Shown here in pieces: positions 24,512-32,381 of a stretch of 64,000 bases of DNA. The stretch lies in the NCBI GenBank assembly GCA_038230215.1, contig JBBRNR010000007.1:1-64000 (forward strand), written 5' to 3'. The notes beneath the pieces were generated by a model. It made no database searches. It was not told the origin of the DNA and saw only the letters and a list, made by a program, of their open reading frames with translations. The stretch comes from DASVRZ01 sp038230215. Lineage in GTDB: Bacteria; Verrucomicrobiota; Verrucomicrobiia; Chthoniobacterales; DASVRZ01. Positions within the stretch are counted from its first letter, which is position 1, and every line of letters starts with the position of its first letter. The position numbers and the translations under genes are program-made.

Positions 24512-24930
24512 AAACAACCGTCCATTCCGTGGCTGAAATGGGGGTGCTCGCCGAAAAAATTGCAGTCGAGTTAGAACCTCATGCAGTTATCCGACTCGAC
24601 GGAACTTTGGGCGCAGGAAAAACCCATTTCGTCAAGGCATTGGCCGTTGCGCTCGGCTATCCGCGCGACGTGTCGAGCCCCACGTTTCCACTCGTCCACG
24701 AGTATCGCTGGAACGACCGATTGCTGGTCCATATCGACTTCTATCGGCTGGAGCGGGAGGATGAAATTTTTGCAGCCGGGTTGCAGGAATATCTCCCCTG
24801 CGAAGGTATCACAGTGGTGGAATGGGCGGGTAAATTTCCAGAGGTTTTTCCGGCGCAAAGCTGGCAGATTCAGCTCACCATTCTCGATGAAAACAGCAGG
24901 GAGGTCATCATTGAATCGCCTGATTATTGA
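24508..24930 (+). CDS. tsaE: tRNA t6A biosynthesis ATPase TsaE
   Basis: TsaE is the ATPase that supports TsaB-TsaD in making the t6A37 modification of ANN-decoding tRNAs. The 140-aa sequence has a Walker A motif (LDGTLGAGKTHFVKAL), SSPTFPLVHEY and HIDFYRLE, all family hallmarks. The start is TTG at 24508, overlapping the thiL stop by 4 bp. The end overlaps tsaB by 20 bp, so tsaE and tsaB are co-expressed. Confidence 0.93.
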   Translation: MKTTVHSVAEMGVLAEKIAVELEPHAVIRLDGTLGAGKTHFVKALAVALGYPRDVSSPTFPLVHEYRWNDRLLVHIDFYRLEREDEIFAAGLQEYLPCEGITVVEWAGKFPEVFPAQSWQIQLTILDENSREVIIESPDY

Positions 24931-25501
24931 ATCCTCCACCACTCAGGCTAGCGTGGCGCTTTTTTCCGGGAGCGAACTGTTAGTCGAGGAAATTTTCCCG
25001 AGTGGACGTGGCCCGGTCAGCCAGTTTTTCACCATCCTGGAGCGCACGCTGAAGCGTGTGGAAAAGGTGGACGAGATCATCGTGGGCGTCGGCCCCGGCA
25101 GCTACTCAGGAATCCGCATTGGAATCTCAGCCGCCATCGGACTGCAACTCGCCCGTGAAATCCCGGCGCAGGGTGTGGTGTCGTTGTTAGGCTTTGAGGG
25201 CGACAACTATCAGGTCGTGCTCGACGCCCGCGGAAGCTGGACCTTCGTGAAGATCGCGAATGGAATGTTAGTAGCCGGCCCGCTCAACTGCACACGGGAG
25301 GAGCTGCTAGAGAAGTTAGATTCGAGTTGCCTCACATTCAGCCCTGATGCGATCACTGATTTGCCGGTGATGAAATCCTATCCCCTAGCGTCGATGTTAG
25401 GAAAGCGCGTGCTCGCTGGCGGCGTGACTCCACTTCCATTGCAACCGCTCTATCTTAAAAAGCCGCACATCACCGTCGCCAAAACGACGCCGCTTTTCTA
25501 G
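24911..25501 (+). CDS. tsaB: tRNA t6A biosynthesis protein TsaB
   Basis: TsaB is the inactive ASKHA-fold partner of TsaD. I place the start at TTG 24911 (NRLIIESSTTQASVALFSG), which gives the expected first strand LIIESSTTQASVAL and a 196-aa product. The family motif VGVGPGSYSGIRIGISAA follows. The ORF extends upstream antisense-free inside tsaE, but the N-terminal strand fixes the start. It closes the nnr-sppA-CPBP-thiL-tsaE-tsaB run; tsaD itself is not in the window. Confidence 0.92.
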   Translation: MNRLIIESSTTQASVALFSGSELLVEEIFPSGRGPVSQFFTILERTLKRVEKVDEIIVGVGPGSYSGIRIGISAAIGLQLAREIPAQGVVSLLGFEGDNYQVVLDARGSWTFVKIANGMLVAGPLNCTREELLEKLDSSCLTFSPDAITDLPVMKSYPLASMLGKRVLAGGVTPLPLQPLYLKKPHITVAKTTPLF

Positions 25502-25519
25502 CACTGGAATAAACAATCT

Positions 25520-25648
25520 TCGGGAGCGCCCGCGTCTCGCGTGCATCCCGCCCGATGGCGTTTCGAGGGCGAGACGCCGACAAGAACACGCGAACCGATA
25601 GATCGCCTCGCCCATATTTTCTACCGAGGCAAACGCGTGCGCTCCCTG
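25520..25648. repeat. Palindromic REP/MITE-like element
   Basis: The stretch between the convergent tsaB and livF stops begins CGGGAGCGCCCGCGTCT. It ends with ACGCGTGCGCTCCCTG, an imperfect inverted repeat (GGGAGCGCxCGCGTxT). Inside, CGTCTCGC pairs with GGCGAGACG. There is no coding potential. It may act as a bidirectional terminator as well as a repeat element. Confidence 0.6.
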
Positions 25649-25650
25649 TG

Positions 25651-26358
25651 TCACCCGCCCAGATACGCCTCTCGCACCTGCGGATTCACCCGGAGGGCAG
25701 GGGAGGCGTCTTCCAAAATGATTCGACCCGTCTCCAACACATAGCCATAACTGGAAACCTCCAGCGCGAGATTGGCATTCTGCTCGACTAACAAAATCGT
25801 GATCCCGAGCGACTGGTTGATCTCGATAATCTTCTCAAAAATCGTTTTCACCAGCAACGGCGCAATGCCCAGCGACGGCTCGTCTAACATCAAAAAATTC
25901 GGCTTGCTCATGAGCGCACGCCCGATCGCCAGCATCTGCTGCTCGCCGCCGGAAAGCGTTCCCGCCGTCTGCTTCTCTCGCTCCTTCAACCGGGGAAAGA
26001 TGCCAAAGATGTAGTCCAACTCCTTCGGAAAATTCGCTTTGTCATTCCGCAGGTAAGCACCCATTTTCAGATTCTCCATCACCGTTAGATTGGCGAAAAC
26101 CATGCGCCCCTCAGGCGACTGCGCGAGACCGCGCGCGACGAGTTTGTGCGGCGGCAGATTCGTAATGTCCTCCCCGCAGAAAGTAATGGAACCCGCCCGC
26201 GCCCGGACCAGTCCGGAAATCGTCCGCAAAGTCGTCGTCTTCCCCGCGCCATTCGCCCCGACCAGCGTGACAATGCTCCCCGACTCGACTTTCATCGAAA
26301 TCCTCTGCAACGCCGAGATTGAGCCATAGCAAACTTCGAGTTCTTTGATTTCTAACAT
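25651..26358 (-). CDS. livF: Branched-chain amino acid ABC transporter ATPase LivF
   Basis: This 235-aa ATPase is the second nucleotide-binding subunit of a Liv-type importer. Walker A is GANGAGKTTTLRTIS, the signature is TLSGGEQQMLAIGRALMSKP, Walker B is FLMLDEPSLGIAP and the H-loop is LLVEQNA. It is the last gene of the livK-H-M-G-F order on the minus strand, 3 bp after livG. The subunit energises uptake of leucine, isoleucine, valine or similar amino acids. Confidence 0.94.
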   Translation of the reverse strand: MLEIKELEVCYGSISALQRISMKVESGSIVTLVGANGAGKTTTLRTISGLVRARAGSITFCGEDITNLPPHKLVARGLAQSPEGRMVFANLTVMENLKMGAYLRNDKANFPKELDYIFGIFPRLKEREKQTAGTLSGGEQQMLAIGRALMSKPNFLMLDEPSLGIAPLLVKTIFEKIIEINQSLGITILLVEQNANLALEVSSYGYVLETGRIILEDASPALRVNPQVREAYLGG

Positions 26359-26361
26359 GGC

Positions 26362-27123
26362 TTACGTGCCGAGATAGGCGGCGATGACTTTTGGGTTGCA
26401 GCGGATTTCCTCAGGGGGGCCTTCGGCGATTTTTTTGCCGTAGTCGAGGACGACGATGCGCTGGCAAATGCCCATGACGACTTTCATGTCGTGCTCGACT
26501 AACAAAACGGCGAGGCCAAATTTTTCCTGGGTGAAACGGATGAGTTTCATCAGTTCGGCTTTTTCCGTGGGGTTCATGCCGGCTGCGGGTTCATCGAGGA
26601 GGAGGAGCTTCGGTTTGGTGGCGAGGGCGCGAACAATTTCCAGGCGGCGCTGGTCGCCGTAGGGCAGGCTGCGGCAGTGGTTGTCGCGCTCTTTTTCGAG
26701 GCCGAAAATTTCCAGAAGCTCCATAACCTGACCCTCGATATCGGCTTCCTCGCGGGAAAATTTCGGGCCGCGCAGCAGTGCCTGGGAAATACCGTGTCGG
26801 AGATGCAGGTTGCAGGCGGCTCTAACATTATCGAAAACGGTCAGCGATCCAAACAAACGGATGTTTTGAAAAGTGCGAGCAATGCCGCGAGCGGTAATTT
26901 TGTAAGGACGTTGCCCGCTAACCGCTTTGTTAGCAAAACGAATGCTGCCCATGGTCGGACGATAAACGCCAGTGATGAGGTTGAAGACGGTTGTTTTGCC
27001 TGCGCCGTTGGGGCCGATCAGTCCAACGAGTTCGCCGGTATGGATTTGCAGGGAAACGTCGCTGACGGCTTTCAATCCGCCGAATTGCACGGTGACTTGG
27101 TTGAGGTCGAGAAGCGCGCTCAT
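26362..27123 (-). CDS. livG: Branched-chain amino acid ABC transporter ATPase LivG
   Basis: The 253-aa ATPase has Walker A GPNGAGKTTVFNLIT and a Walker B region LLLLDEPAAGMNPTEKAELM. The LivG-type extension is ARTFQNIRLFGSLTVFDNVR, with the characteristic extra helix before the signature. The signature itself is degenerate (RSLPYGDQRRLEIVRALA), as is usual in this subfamily. It overlaps livM by 4 bp. Confidence 0.94.
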   Translation of the reverse strand: MSALLDLNQVTVQFGGLKAVSDVSLQIHTGELVGLIGPNGAGKTTVFNLITGVYRPTMGSIRFANKAVSGQRPYKITARGIARTFQNIRLFGSLTVFDNVRAACNLHLRHGISQALLRGPKFSREEADIEGQVMELLEIFGLEKERDNHCRSLPYGDQRRLEIVRALATKPKLLLLDEPAAGMNPTEKAELMKLIRFTQEKFGLAVLLVEHDMKVVMGICQRIVVLDYGKKIAEGPPEEIRCNPKVIAAYLGT

Positions 27124-28082
27124 TTTTTGCGAGGCAGTCTAACTCCGAACAAGCCCTGCGGTCGCGTGAGCATAAGGATGATGAGGAGCAGGGAGTAGAG
27201 AATCATCCGGTTTTCTGTGACGTGCCGCAGCCATTCGGGAAGCGCGTCGATGCGAGAAACGTAGCGCAGTAGCTCTGGTAGTATGGTTAGTAAAACGGCA
27301 GCGAGACAGACTCCGATGGTGCTGCCCATGCCGCCAAGAATGACCATGACGACGATGTCCACGGACTTGATGAAGTTAAAGCCCTCGGGATGGATAAATT
27401 GTTTGAAATGGGCGTAGAGTCCGCCAGCGATTCCGGCAAAAAAGGCGGCTAGCACGAACGCGAGAACTTTGTATTTCGTGGTGTTAATGCCCATGGCCTC
27501 GGCGGCGATTTCGTCATCCTTGACGGCTAGAAAACCGCGTCCGTAGGTGGAATTAACCAGGCTGACGACGACGTAAACCGTGAGCGCGGCAAAGGCGAAG
27601 GTCCAAAAGAAATTTGTGTGCAGCACCATGCCGCCGAGTCCGCGTTGCGCGCCGAGAGCCTCGCAATTTTGGATGATGCCCTTGATGATTTCATTGAAAC
27701 CAAGAGTGACGATGGCTAGATAGTCGCCGCGCAAACGCAGAGACGGAATGCCGACGATGAGGCCGACCAAGGCGGCCCCAATTCCTCCTAGCAAAAGGGC
27801 CAGCACGTAAAAGGCGCTCATCGCGATGGAACTCGAACCTAAAACATAACCATAGCTGAGTGTTAGCCACGAGGAGCCATATGCCCCGACGGCCATGAAA
27901 CCCGCGTGACCGAGGGAGAATTGGCCGGTGTAGCCGTTCACGAGGTTGAGACCAGCGGCCAAAATGATGTTAATCCCGATGCCCACAAGGATGTCGTAGT
28001 AGTAGGGATTCATCCCGCTCGACAATGTGGAGATGACGCCGCACGCCACCAACGTTAGAAGCAAAAGAAGCTGGCTGCGCAT
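27120..28082 (-). CDS. livM: Branched-chain amino acid ABC transporter permease LivM
   Basis: This is a 320-aa membrane permease with about nine to ten hydrophobic segments. It has the LivM motifs NLVNGYTGQFSLGHAGFMAV near residue 45 and YAHFKQFIHPEGFNFIKSVD, then VVMVILGGMGSTIG. The start overlaps the livH stop by one base. It forms the channel with LivH. Confidence 0.94.
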   Translation of the reverse strand: MRSQLLLLLTLVACGVISTLSSGMNPYYYDILVGIGINIILAAGLNLVNGYTGQFSLGHAGFMAVGAYGSSWLTLSYGYVLGSSSIAMSAFYVLALLLGGIGAALVGLIVGIPSLRLRGDYLAIVTLGFNEIIKGIIQNCEALGAQRGLGGMVLHTNFFWTFAFAALTVYVVVSLVNSTYGRGFLAVKDDEIAAEAMGINTTKYKVLAFVLAAFFAGIAGGLYAHFKQFIHPEGFNFIKSVDIVVMVILGGMGSTIGVCLAAVLLTILPELLRYVSRIDALPEWLRHVTENRMILYSLLLIILMLTRPQGLFGVRLPRKK

Positions 28083-29020
28083 CAGACTTTTTCCTGTTCC
28101 GAGGCACCGAGCAGGCCAGTGGGTTTGACTAACAAAATAAGAATGAGCACGCCGAAGACGATGGCGTCGCGATAAGTCGGGCTGACGTAGCCGACGACCA
28201 TCGTTTCGATGACGCCGATGAGGATGCCGCCCAGTGCCGCCCCCGGAAGATTGCCGATACCGCCCAACACGGCGGCGACAAAGGCTTTGAGCCCGGCATT
28301 GACGCCCATCAGCGGGTCGATGCTGGGTTGCTGGATCGAGGTTAGGATGCCCGCGGCGCCGGCCAGAGCGGAACCCAACCCGAATGTAAACGCGATGACG
28401 ACGCTGTTATTGATGCCCATGAGCGAGGCTGCGACGGGGTTGAAAGATAAGGCGCGCATGGCCATGCCCATCTTGGTGTGCAGCACGATGTGGCGCAGCC
28501 CGAACAGTAAAATGACAGTGACTAACATCGAAATGGCGGCGCTGAGCTGGATGCCCAACTCCGAGATGCGGCCCCAGGATTCGGGTAGGCTGAGGTAGCT
28601 ATCGGTGAGGATTTCCGGAAAGGATTTTGGGTCTGCACCGAAGAGGAATTGTCCGCCATTTTCCAGGAACAACGACACTCCGATGGCGGTGATAAGGACG
28701 GTTAGCTTGGGCCGATCTCGCAGAGGACGATAGCAGAGCCATTCGATTAAAACTCCGATCAAAGCGCAAAGAATCATCGTGACTAACAACATCGAAACCA
28801 GCACGCCATAGCCCGGTTTGTCGCCGAACAGATGCAGCATTCTCGGCCCAATGTAAAACCCGGCGAAGGCTCCTAACATATAGACGTCGCCGTGGGCAAA
28901 ATTGATGAAGCGCAGCACCCCGAAGACCATGGTGTAACCCAGCGCGATCAAGGCGTAAATGGAACCCTGGGCCAGCCCATTGATGAGCTGCTGAAGAAAC
29001 AAAATTATTTTATCGGCCAT
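28082..29020 (-). CDS. livH: Branched-chain amino acid ABC transporter permease LivH
   Basis: This 312-aa permease has the LivH N-terminal signature LINGLAQGSIYALIALGYTM and VFGVLRFINFAHGDVYMLGA. It also has the permease loop GLKAFVAAVLGGIGNLPGAA. About eight hydrophobic segments are visible. It is followed directly by livM and preceded by the binding protein gene livK (36-bp gap). Confidence 0.95.
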   Translation of the reverse strand: MADKIILFLQQLINGLAQGSIYALIALGYTMVFGVLRFINFAHGDVYMLGAFAGFYIGPRMLHLFGDKPGYGVLVSMLLVTMILCALIGVLIEWLCYRPLRDRPKLTVLITAIGVSLFLENGGQFLFGADPKSFPEILTDSYLSLPESWGRISELGIQLSAAISMLVTVILLFGLRHIVLHTKMGMAMRALSFNPVAASLMGINNSVVIAFTFGLGSALAGAAGILTSIQQPSIDPLMGVNAGLKAFVAAVLGGIGNLPGAALGGILIGVIETMVVGYVSPTYRDAIVFGVLILILLVKPTGLLGASEQEKV

Positions 29021-29056
29021 TCCCCAGGCGGTTACCCAATCGGACGCTTAAGAAAG

Positions 29057-30181
29057 TTACGGCGCGACGGACTGCTCGAACTTATAGGCACCGTTGGCGA
29101 TGGTTAGGATGGTGGCAGGTTTTTCGGCGTTGCGGTCTTTGTCGAGGGTGATTTTACCCGTAATGCCAGGGTGGTCCTTCGTGGCGGCAATGGCTTCGCG
29201 CAATTTGTCACCGTCTGTGGTGTCGGCCTTTTTGATCGCCTCAGCCAGAATCATCGCGCTGTCGTAGCCGAGGGCGGCCATGTCATCTGGAAGGGCTCCA
29301 TTTTTTGCCTTAAATTTCTCCACGAAACCCTGCACGACGGGCGACTTGTCCTGGGCCGAGAAATGGCAGGAGAAAAACGAGCCGTCGAGCGAGTTGCCCG
29401 CGACTTTCAGCAACGAATCGCCCACCCAGCCGTCGCCGCCGAGCAATGGACATTTCAACCCGAGGAGCTTGGCCTGCTTGGCGATCAGCGACACTTCTGT
29501 GTAGTAACCCGGCAGGAAAATCGCCTCGGGTTTGAGCGATTTCATAGAGGTGAGCTGGGCTTTGAAATCCCTGTCGCCCGAGCTGTAGCTCTGTTCCTTC
29601 ACAATCTCGCCGCCATTTTTCTTGAAGCCCTCAACAAAAAACTTCGCCAGGCCCACGCTGTAATCCTGCTTCACATCCGTCAGCACCGCGACACGTTTCC
29701 AACCCTTCGACTGGGCAAACTTGGCCATTACCGTGCCTTGAAAAGAATCGATGAAGCAGACGCGGAAAATATAATCGCCGACCTCCGTCACCTTTGGATT
29801 GGTCGAGGCCGGGGAGATCATCGGGATCTTGTTTTGCTGGCAGATCGGTGCGGCTTCGAGTGATTTGGAGGAGGCCACTTCGCCGAGAACTGCGACGACT
29901 TTGTCCTGATTGATAAACTTCTGAACGATCGTCGCGGGCTGACCTGCGGTGGATTGATCGTCCTCGGTGATGAGTTTGATCTTCTTCCCGAGGAGACCGC
30001 CAGCGGCGTTGATTTCGTCCACGGCGAGTTGCGTTCCCTTGTGGGAGGATTGGCCGAAGCTGGCGTTACCACCGGTGAGCGAGGCAAATTCGCCAATGAC
30101 AATGTCGTCGGCGGCACGGAGCGGCAGGAGTGAGGCGGCTAGCCCGACGGTGGCGAGAACGGAAAAGACGAGTGTTTTCAT
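29057..30181 (-). CDS. livK: Branched-chain amino acid-binding protein (LivK type)
   Basis: This periplasmic solute-binding protein feeds the LivHMGF importer. I chose the ATG at 30181 because it starts a clean signal peptide (MKTLVFSVLATVGLAASLLP) with probable cleavage after LRA. The mature part has the type I periplasmic-binding fold with IGEFASLTGGNASFGQSSHK and the family segments LITEDDQSTAGQPATIVQKF and VSPASTNPKVTEVGDYIFR-like blocks. The 374-aa length is typical. Substrate specificity cannot be read from sequence alone; other amino acids or ureides are possible. Confidence 0.93.
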   Translation of the reverse strand: MKTLVFSVLATVGLAASLLPLRAADDIVIGEFASLTGGNASFGQSSHKGTQLAVDEINAAGGLLGKKIKLITEDDQSTAGQPATIVQKFINQDKVVAVLGEVASSKSLEAAPICQQNKIPMISPASTNPKVTEVGDYIFRVCFIDSFQGTVMAKFAQSKGWKRVAVLTDVKQDYSVGLAKFFVEGFKKNGGEIVKEQSYSSGDRDFKAQLTSMKSLKPEAIFLPGYYTEVSLIAKQAKLLGLKCPLLGGDGWVGDSLLKVAGNSLDGSFFSCHFSAQDKSPVVQGFVEKFKAKNGALPDDMAALGYDSAMILAEAIKKADTTDGDKLREAIAATKDHPGITGKITLDKDRNAEKPATILTIANGAYKFEQSVAP

Positions 30182-30515
30182 AATGACGATGGTTTTGGCA
30201 AGGGGACGCGCCAGCGTAAAGATTGGCAAAAAAACTTCAATCATCAAAACGCAGCCGCGCTGAACTATCCATTCATGGCGACGTTCGCGGCAATATTTTT
30301 CATGGGAGTTTCATCCTGACCTCATCGCCGGAAATACTCTGAGCCGGTTGCGGATGAGCCAATGGATGTATCTGCGACCCATGTCCGGACGATACTGATC
30401 ACTCGACCATTTCCAGCCTGAGTGCGGTCGTGGCAGAGGTGAAGGAGTAGTTTCATCATGAAAATGGGCGATAAAATCTCGTGTGCCTGAGGGAAATGGC
30501 TGTTAAATAGTTCGC
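30182..30515. other. Intergenic region without recognised features
   Basis: This 334-bp gap separates divergent livK and the small plus-strand gene at 30516. It must hold their promoters, but I see no clear -35/-10 pair, repeat, tRNA or hairpin with a T-tail. Confidence 0.4.
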
Positions 30516-30704
30516 ATGGCCACACCCAACTATTCATTTGAAAAACGTCGCAGAGATCTGGAGAAAAAAGCCAAGAAGGAGCAGAAACGTCTGAACAAAC
30601 TGGCCGCGAAGGCTGCCGGAACGAGCGGAGCTGATTCGGAAAATGTCGAGGGCGAAGACGAAACTCCCGAAGAAACCTCCGGGGAAGACAAGCCCGAAGA
30701 GTGA
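30516..30704 (+). CDS. Small charged conserved protein (62 aa)
   Basis: The product starts MATPNYSFEKRRRDLEKKAK, a pattern seen in a widespread family of short hypothetical proteins (M-x-x-P-N-Y-x-[YF]-E-K-R-x-R-[DE]-L-x-K-K). It continues with a Lys/Ala-rich helix and an acidic tail (GEDETPEETSGEDKPEE). It has no membrane segment. The charge pattern, basic front and acidic back, may suit nucleic acid or ribosome contact, but no function is known to me. Confidence 0.75.
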   Translation: MATPNYSFEKRRRDLEKKAKKEQKRLNKLAAKAAGTSGADSENVEGEDETPEETSGEDKPEE

Positions 30705-30739
30705 GCTGGCTGAAATGTTAGAATAACTAACAGCGCGGG

Positions 30740-31448
30740 ATGAAATTCTGGACCGGCACCTCGGGTTTTCAATATCCGGAATGGAAGGGGACTTTCTATC
30801 CGGAGACAATGCCTGTGAGCAAAATGTTGCCGTTCTATGCGGAGCGTTTTCCAACGACGGAAATCAATTATTCCTTTCGCCGCATTCCGAGCGCGAAAAC
30901 CATTCACGGCTGGTCGGATGCGACTCCAGAGCGATTCAAGTTCAGCCTGAAGGCGCCCCAAAAAATAACGCATTTTGCGAAGCTGCGAGATTGTTCGGAC
31001 ACGCTGAATTACTTCGAGAGTATTATCGCGTTGCTTGGGGAGAAACGAGGAGTGGTGCTGTTTCAGTTGCCGCCAACGTTTGTGAGGGATGCCGCCTTAC
31101 TGAATGTTTTTTTGGGGGACGTTCCGAAAACGATGCGAGTCGCCTTTGAGTTTCGCCACGCCTCGTGGTTCGATGACGCGATTTTCCAGACGCTCCGCAC
31201 GCACAACGCCGCCCTCTGCATTGCGGAAAGCGCCGACTTGGCGACGCCCGCCGTCGCCACGGCCGACTTCGGATACTTGCGTTTGCGCAGGGAGGATTAT
31301 ACGTCTGACGACATCGGGAAATGGGCGGCCACGATCCTGAAACTAGGCTCAGAGTGGAGTGAGACTTTTATCTATTTTCAAACATGAGGAAAGCGGAGTC
31401 GGGCCAAAATTTGCACATCAGATGGCTGGGATGTTACCCGAGTCCTAG
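30740..31448 (+). pseudogene. DUF72 (YecE-like) protein with a C-terminal frameshift
   Basis: The reading frame begins MKFWTGTSGFQYPEWKGTFY, the DUF72 hallmark, and continues with FPTTEINYSFRRIPS and the TIM-barrel-like EFRHASWF. The frame stops at 31387 after ETFIYFQT. One base earlier or later, the sequence reads K-H-E-E-S-G-V-G-P-K-F-A, the usual family ending (YFKHE...GP.FA), to a TAG at 31448. A single-base insertion in TTTTCAAAC near 31375-31382 explains this. The truncated form lacks only about 22 residues. DUF72 function is not established. Confidence 0.85.
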
Positions 31449-31522
31449 GTATTCAGTTTAGCGACGGATTGATCTAACTCGAAATCTACAGCCGTCGCCG
31501 GGGCTGAAAACGATTTCCGGAT

Positions 31523-32365
31523 ATGAGAGCCCTCTGGAAAGGTGCCATCAGTTTTGGCCTGGTTACAATTCCGGTGTCGCTTTATCCGGCGACGCGCCGC
31601 GAGGATTTGAAATTTCGTTTGTTGCGGAGCACGGACTTGAGTCCAGTGAGTTACAAACGAGTCGCCGAGGCCGACGGCAAAGAGGTTCCATGGGATCAAA
31701 TCGTCAAGGGTTATGAGCACGAGAAGGGGAAATTCGTCATTCTAAAAGATGAGGATTTCGCTCGCGTTGATGTGGAAGCGACCCAGACGGTGGACATCAT
31801 GAACTTCGTCGCGATTGAGGATGTGAACCCGCTGCTTTTCTATAAACCGTATTTTCTGGAAGCTGGCAAAGGCGGCGACAAAGCTTACGTGCTCCTGCGC
31901 GATGCCCTGGTGCAGTCGAAGAAAATCGCCATTGCGAAAGTGGTCATTCGGACGCGGCAACACCTCGCCGCCGTCAAGCCGCAGAAGCAGGGACTCATGC
32001 TGGAATTAATGCATTTCCCCCAGGAACTGGTCGATGTCTCGGAGTTCACCCCGCCCGTCGAGAAGAGTGTCGGCAAGCCCGAAATGCAAATGGCCCAGCA
32101 ATTGATCGATAGCATGACTACTCCTTGGGAGCCGGAAAATTACACAGATGAATACCACGAGGCGGTGGAAAAAATGATTGAGGAAAAAATCGAGAAAGGC
32201 GATGCCGGTTCGCCCGCTCCAGCGAAAACAAAACGACCCACCAACGTGGTCGATCTCGTTTCCGTGTTGCAGCAAAGCATTCAGCAAACTAAGGCCAGGC
32301 CCGTTGCGAAAAGGTCCGCCAAGGAGAAGGCTCCGGCTACGGTCAAACGCAAAAAAGCCGCTTAG
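31523..32365 (+). CDS. ku: NHEJ end-binding protein Ku
   Basis: Bacterial Ku binds DNA double-strand ends as a homodimer and recruits LigD. The 280-aa protein starts MRALWKGAISFGLVTIPVSL, the standard Ku opening, and contains the Ku core ending near TTPWEPENYTDEYHEAVEKM. A lysine-rich tail follows (about 235-280), which in other Ku proteins aids DNA threading. It is the first gene of a three-gene NHEJ operon, 16 bp before the phosphoesterase-ligase gene. Confidence 0.95.
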   Translation: MRALWKGAISFGLVTIPVSLYPATRREDLKFRLLRSTDLSPVSYKRVAEADGKEVPWDQIVKGYEHEKGKFVILKDEDFARVDVEATQTVDIMNFVAIEDVNPLLFYKPYFLEAGKGGDKAYVLLRDALVQSKKIAIAKVVIRTRQHLAAVKPQKQGLMLELMHFPQELVDVSEFTPPVEKSVGKPEMQMAQQLIDSMTTPWEPENYTDEYHEAVEKMIEEKIEKGDAGSPAPAKTKRPTNVVDLVSVLQQSIQQTKARPVAKRSAKEKAPATVKRKKAA

Positions 32366-32381
32366 AAGATGGGAGCCTGAG

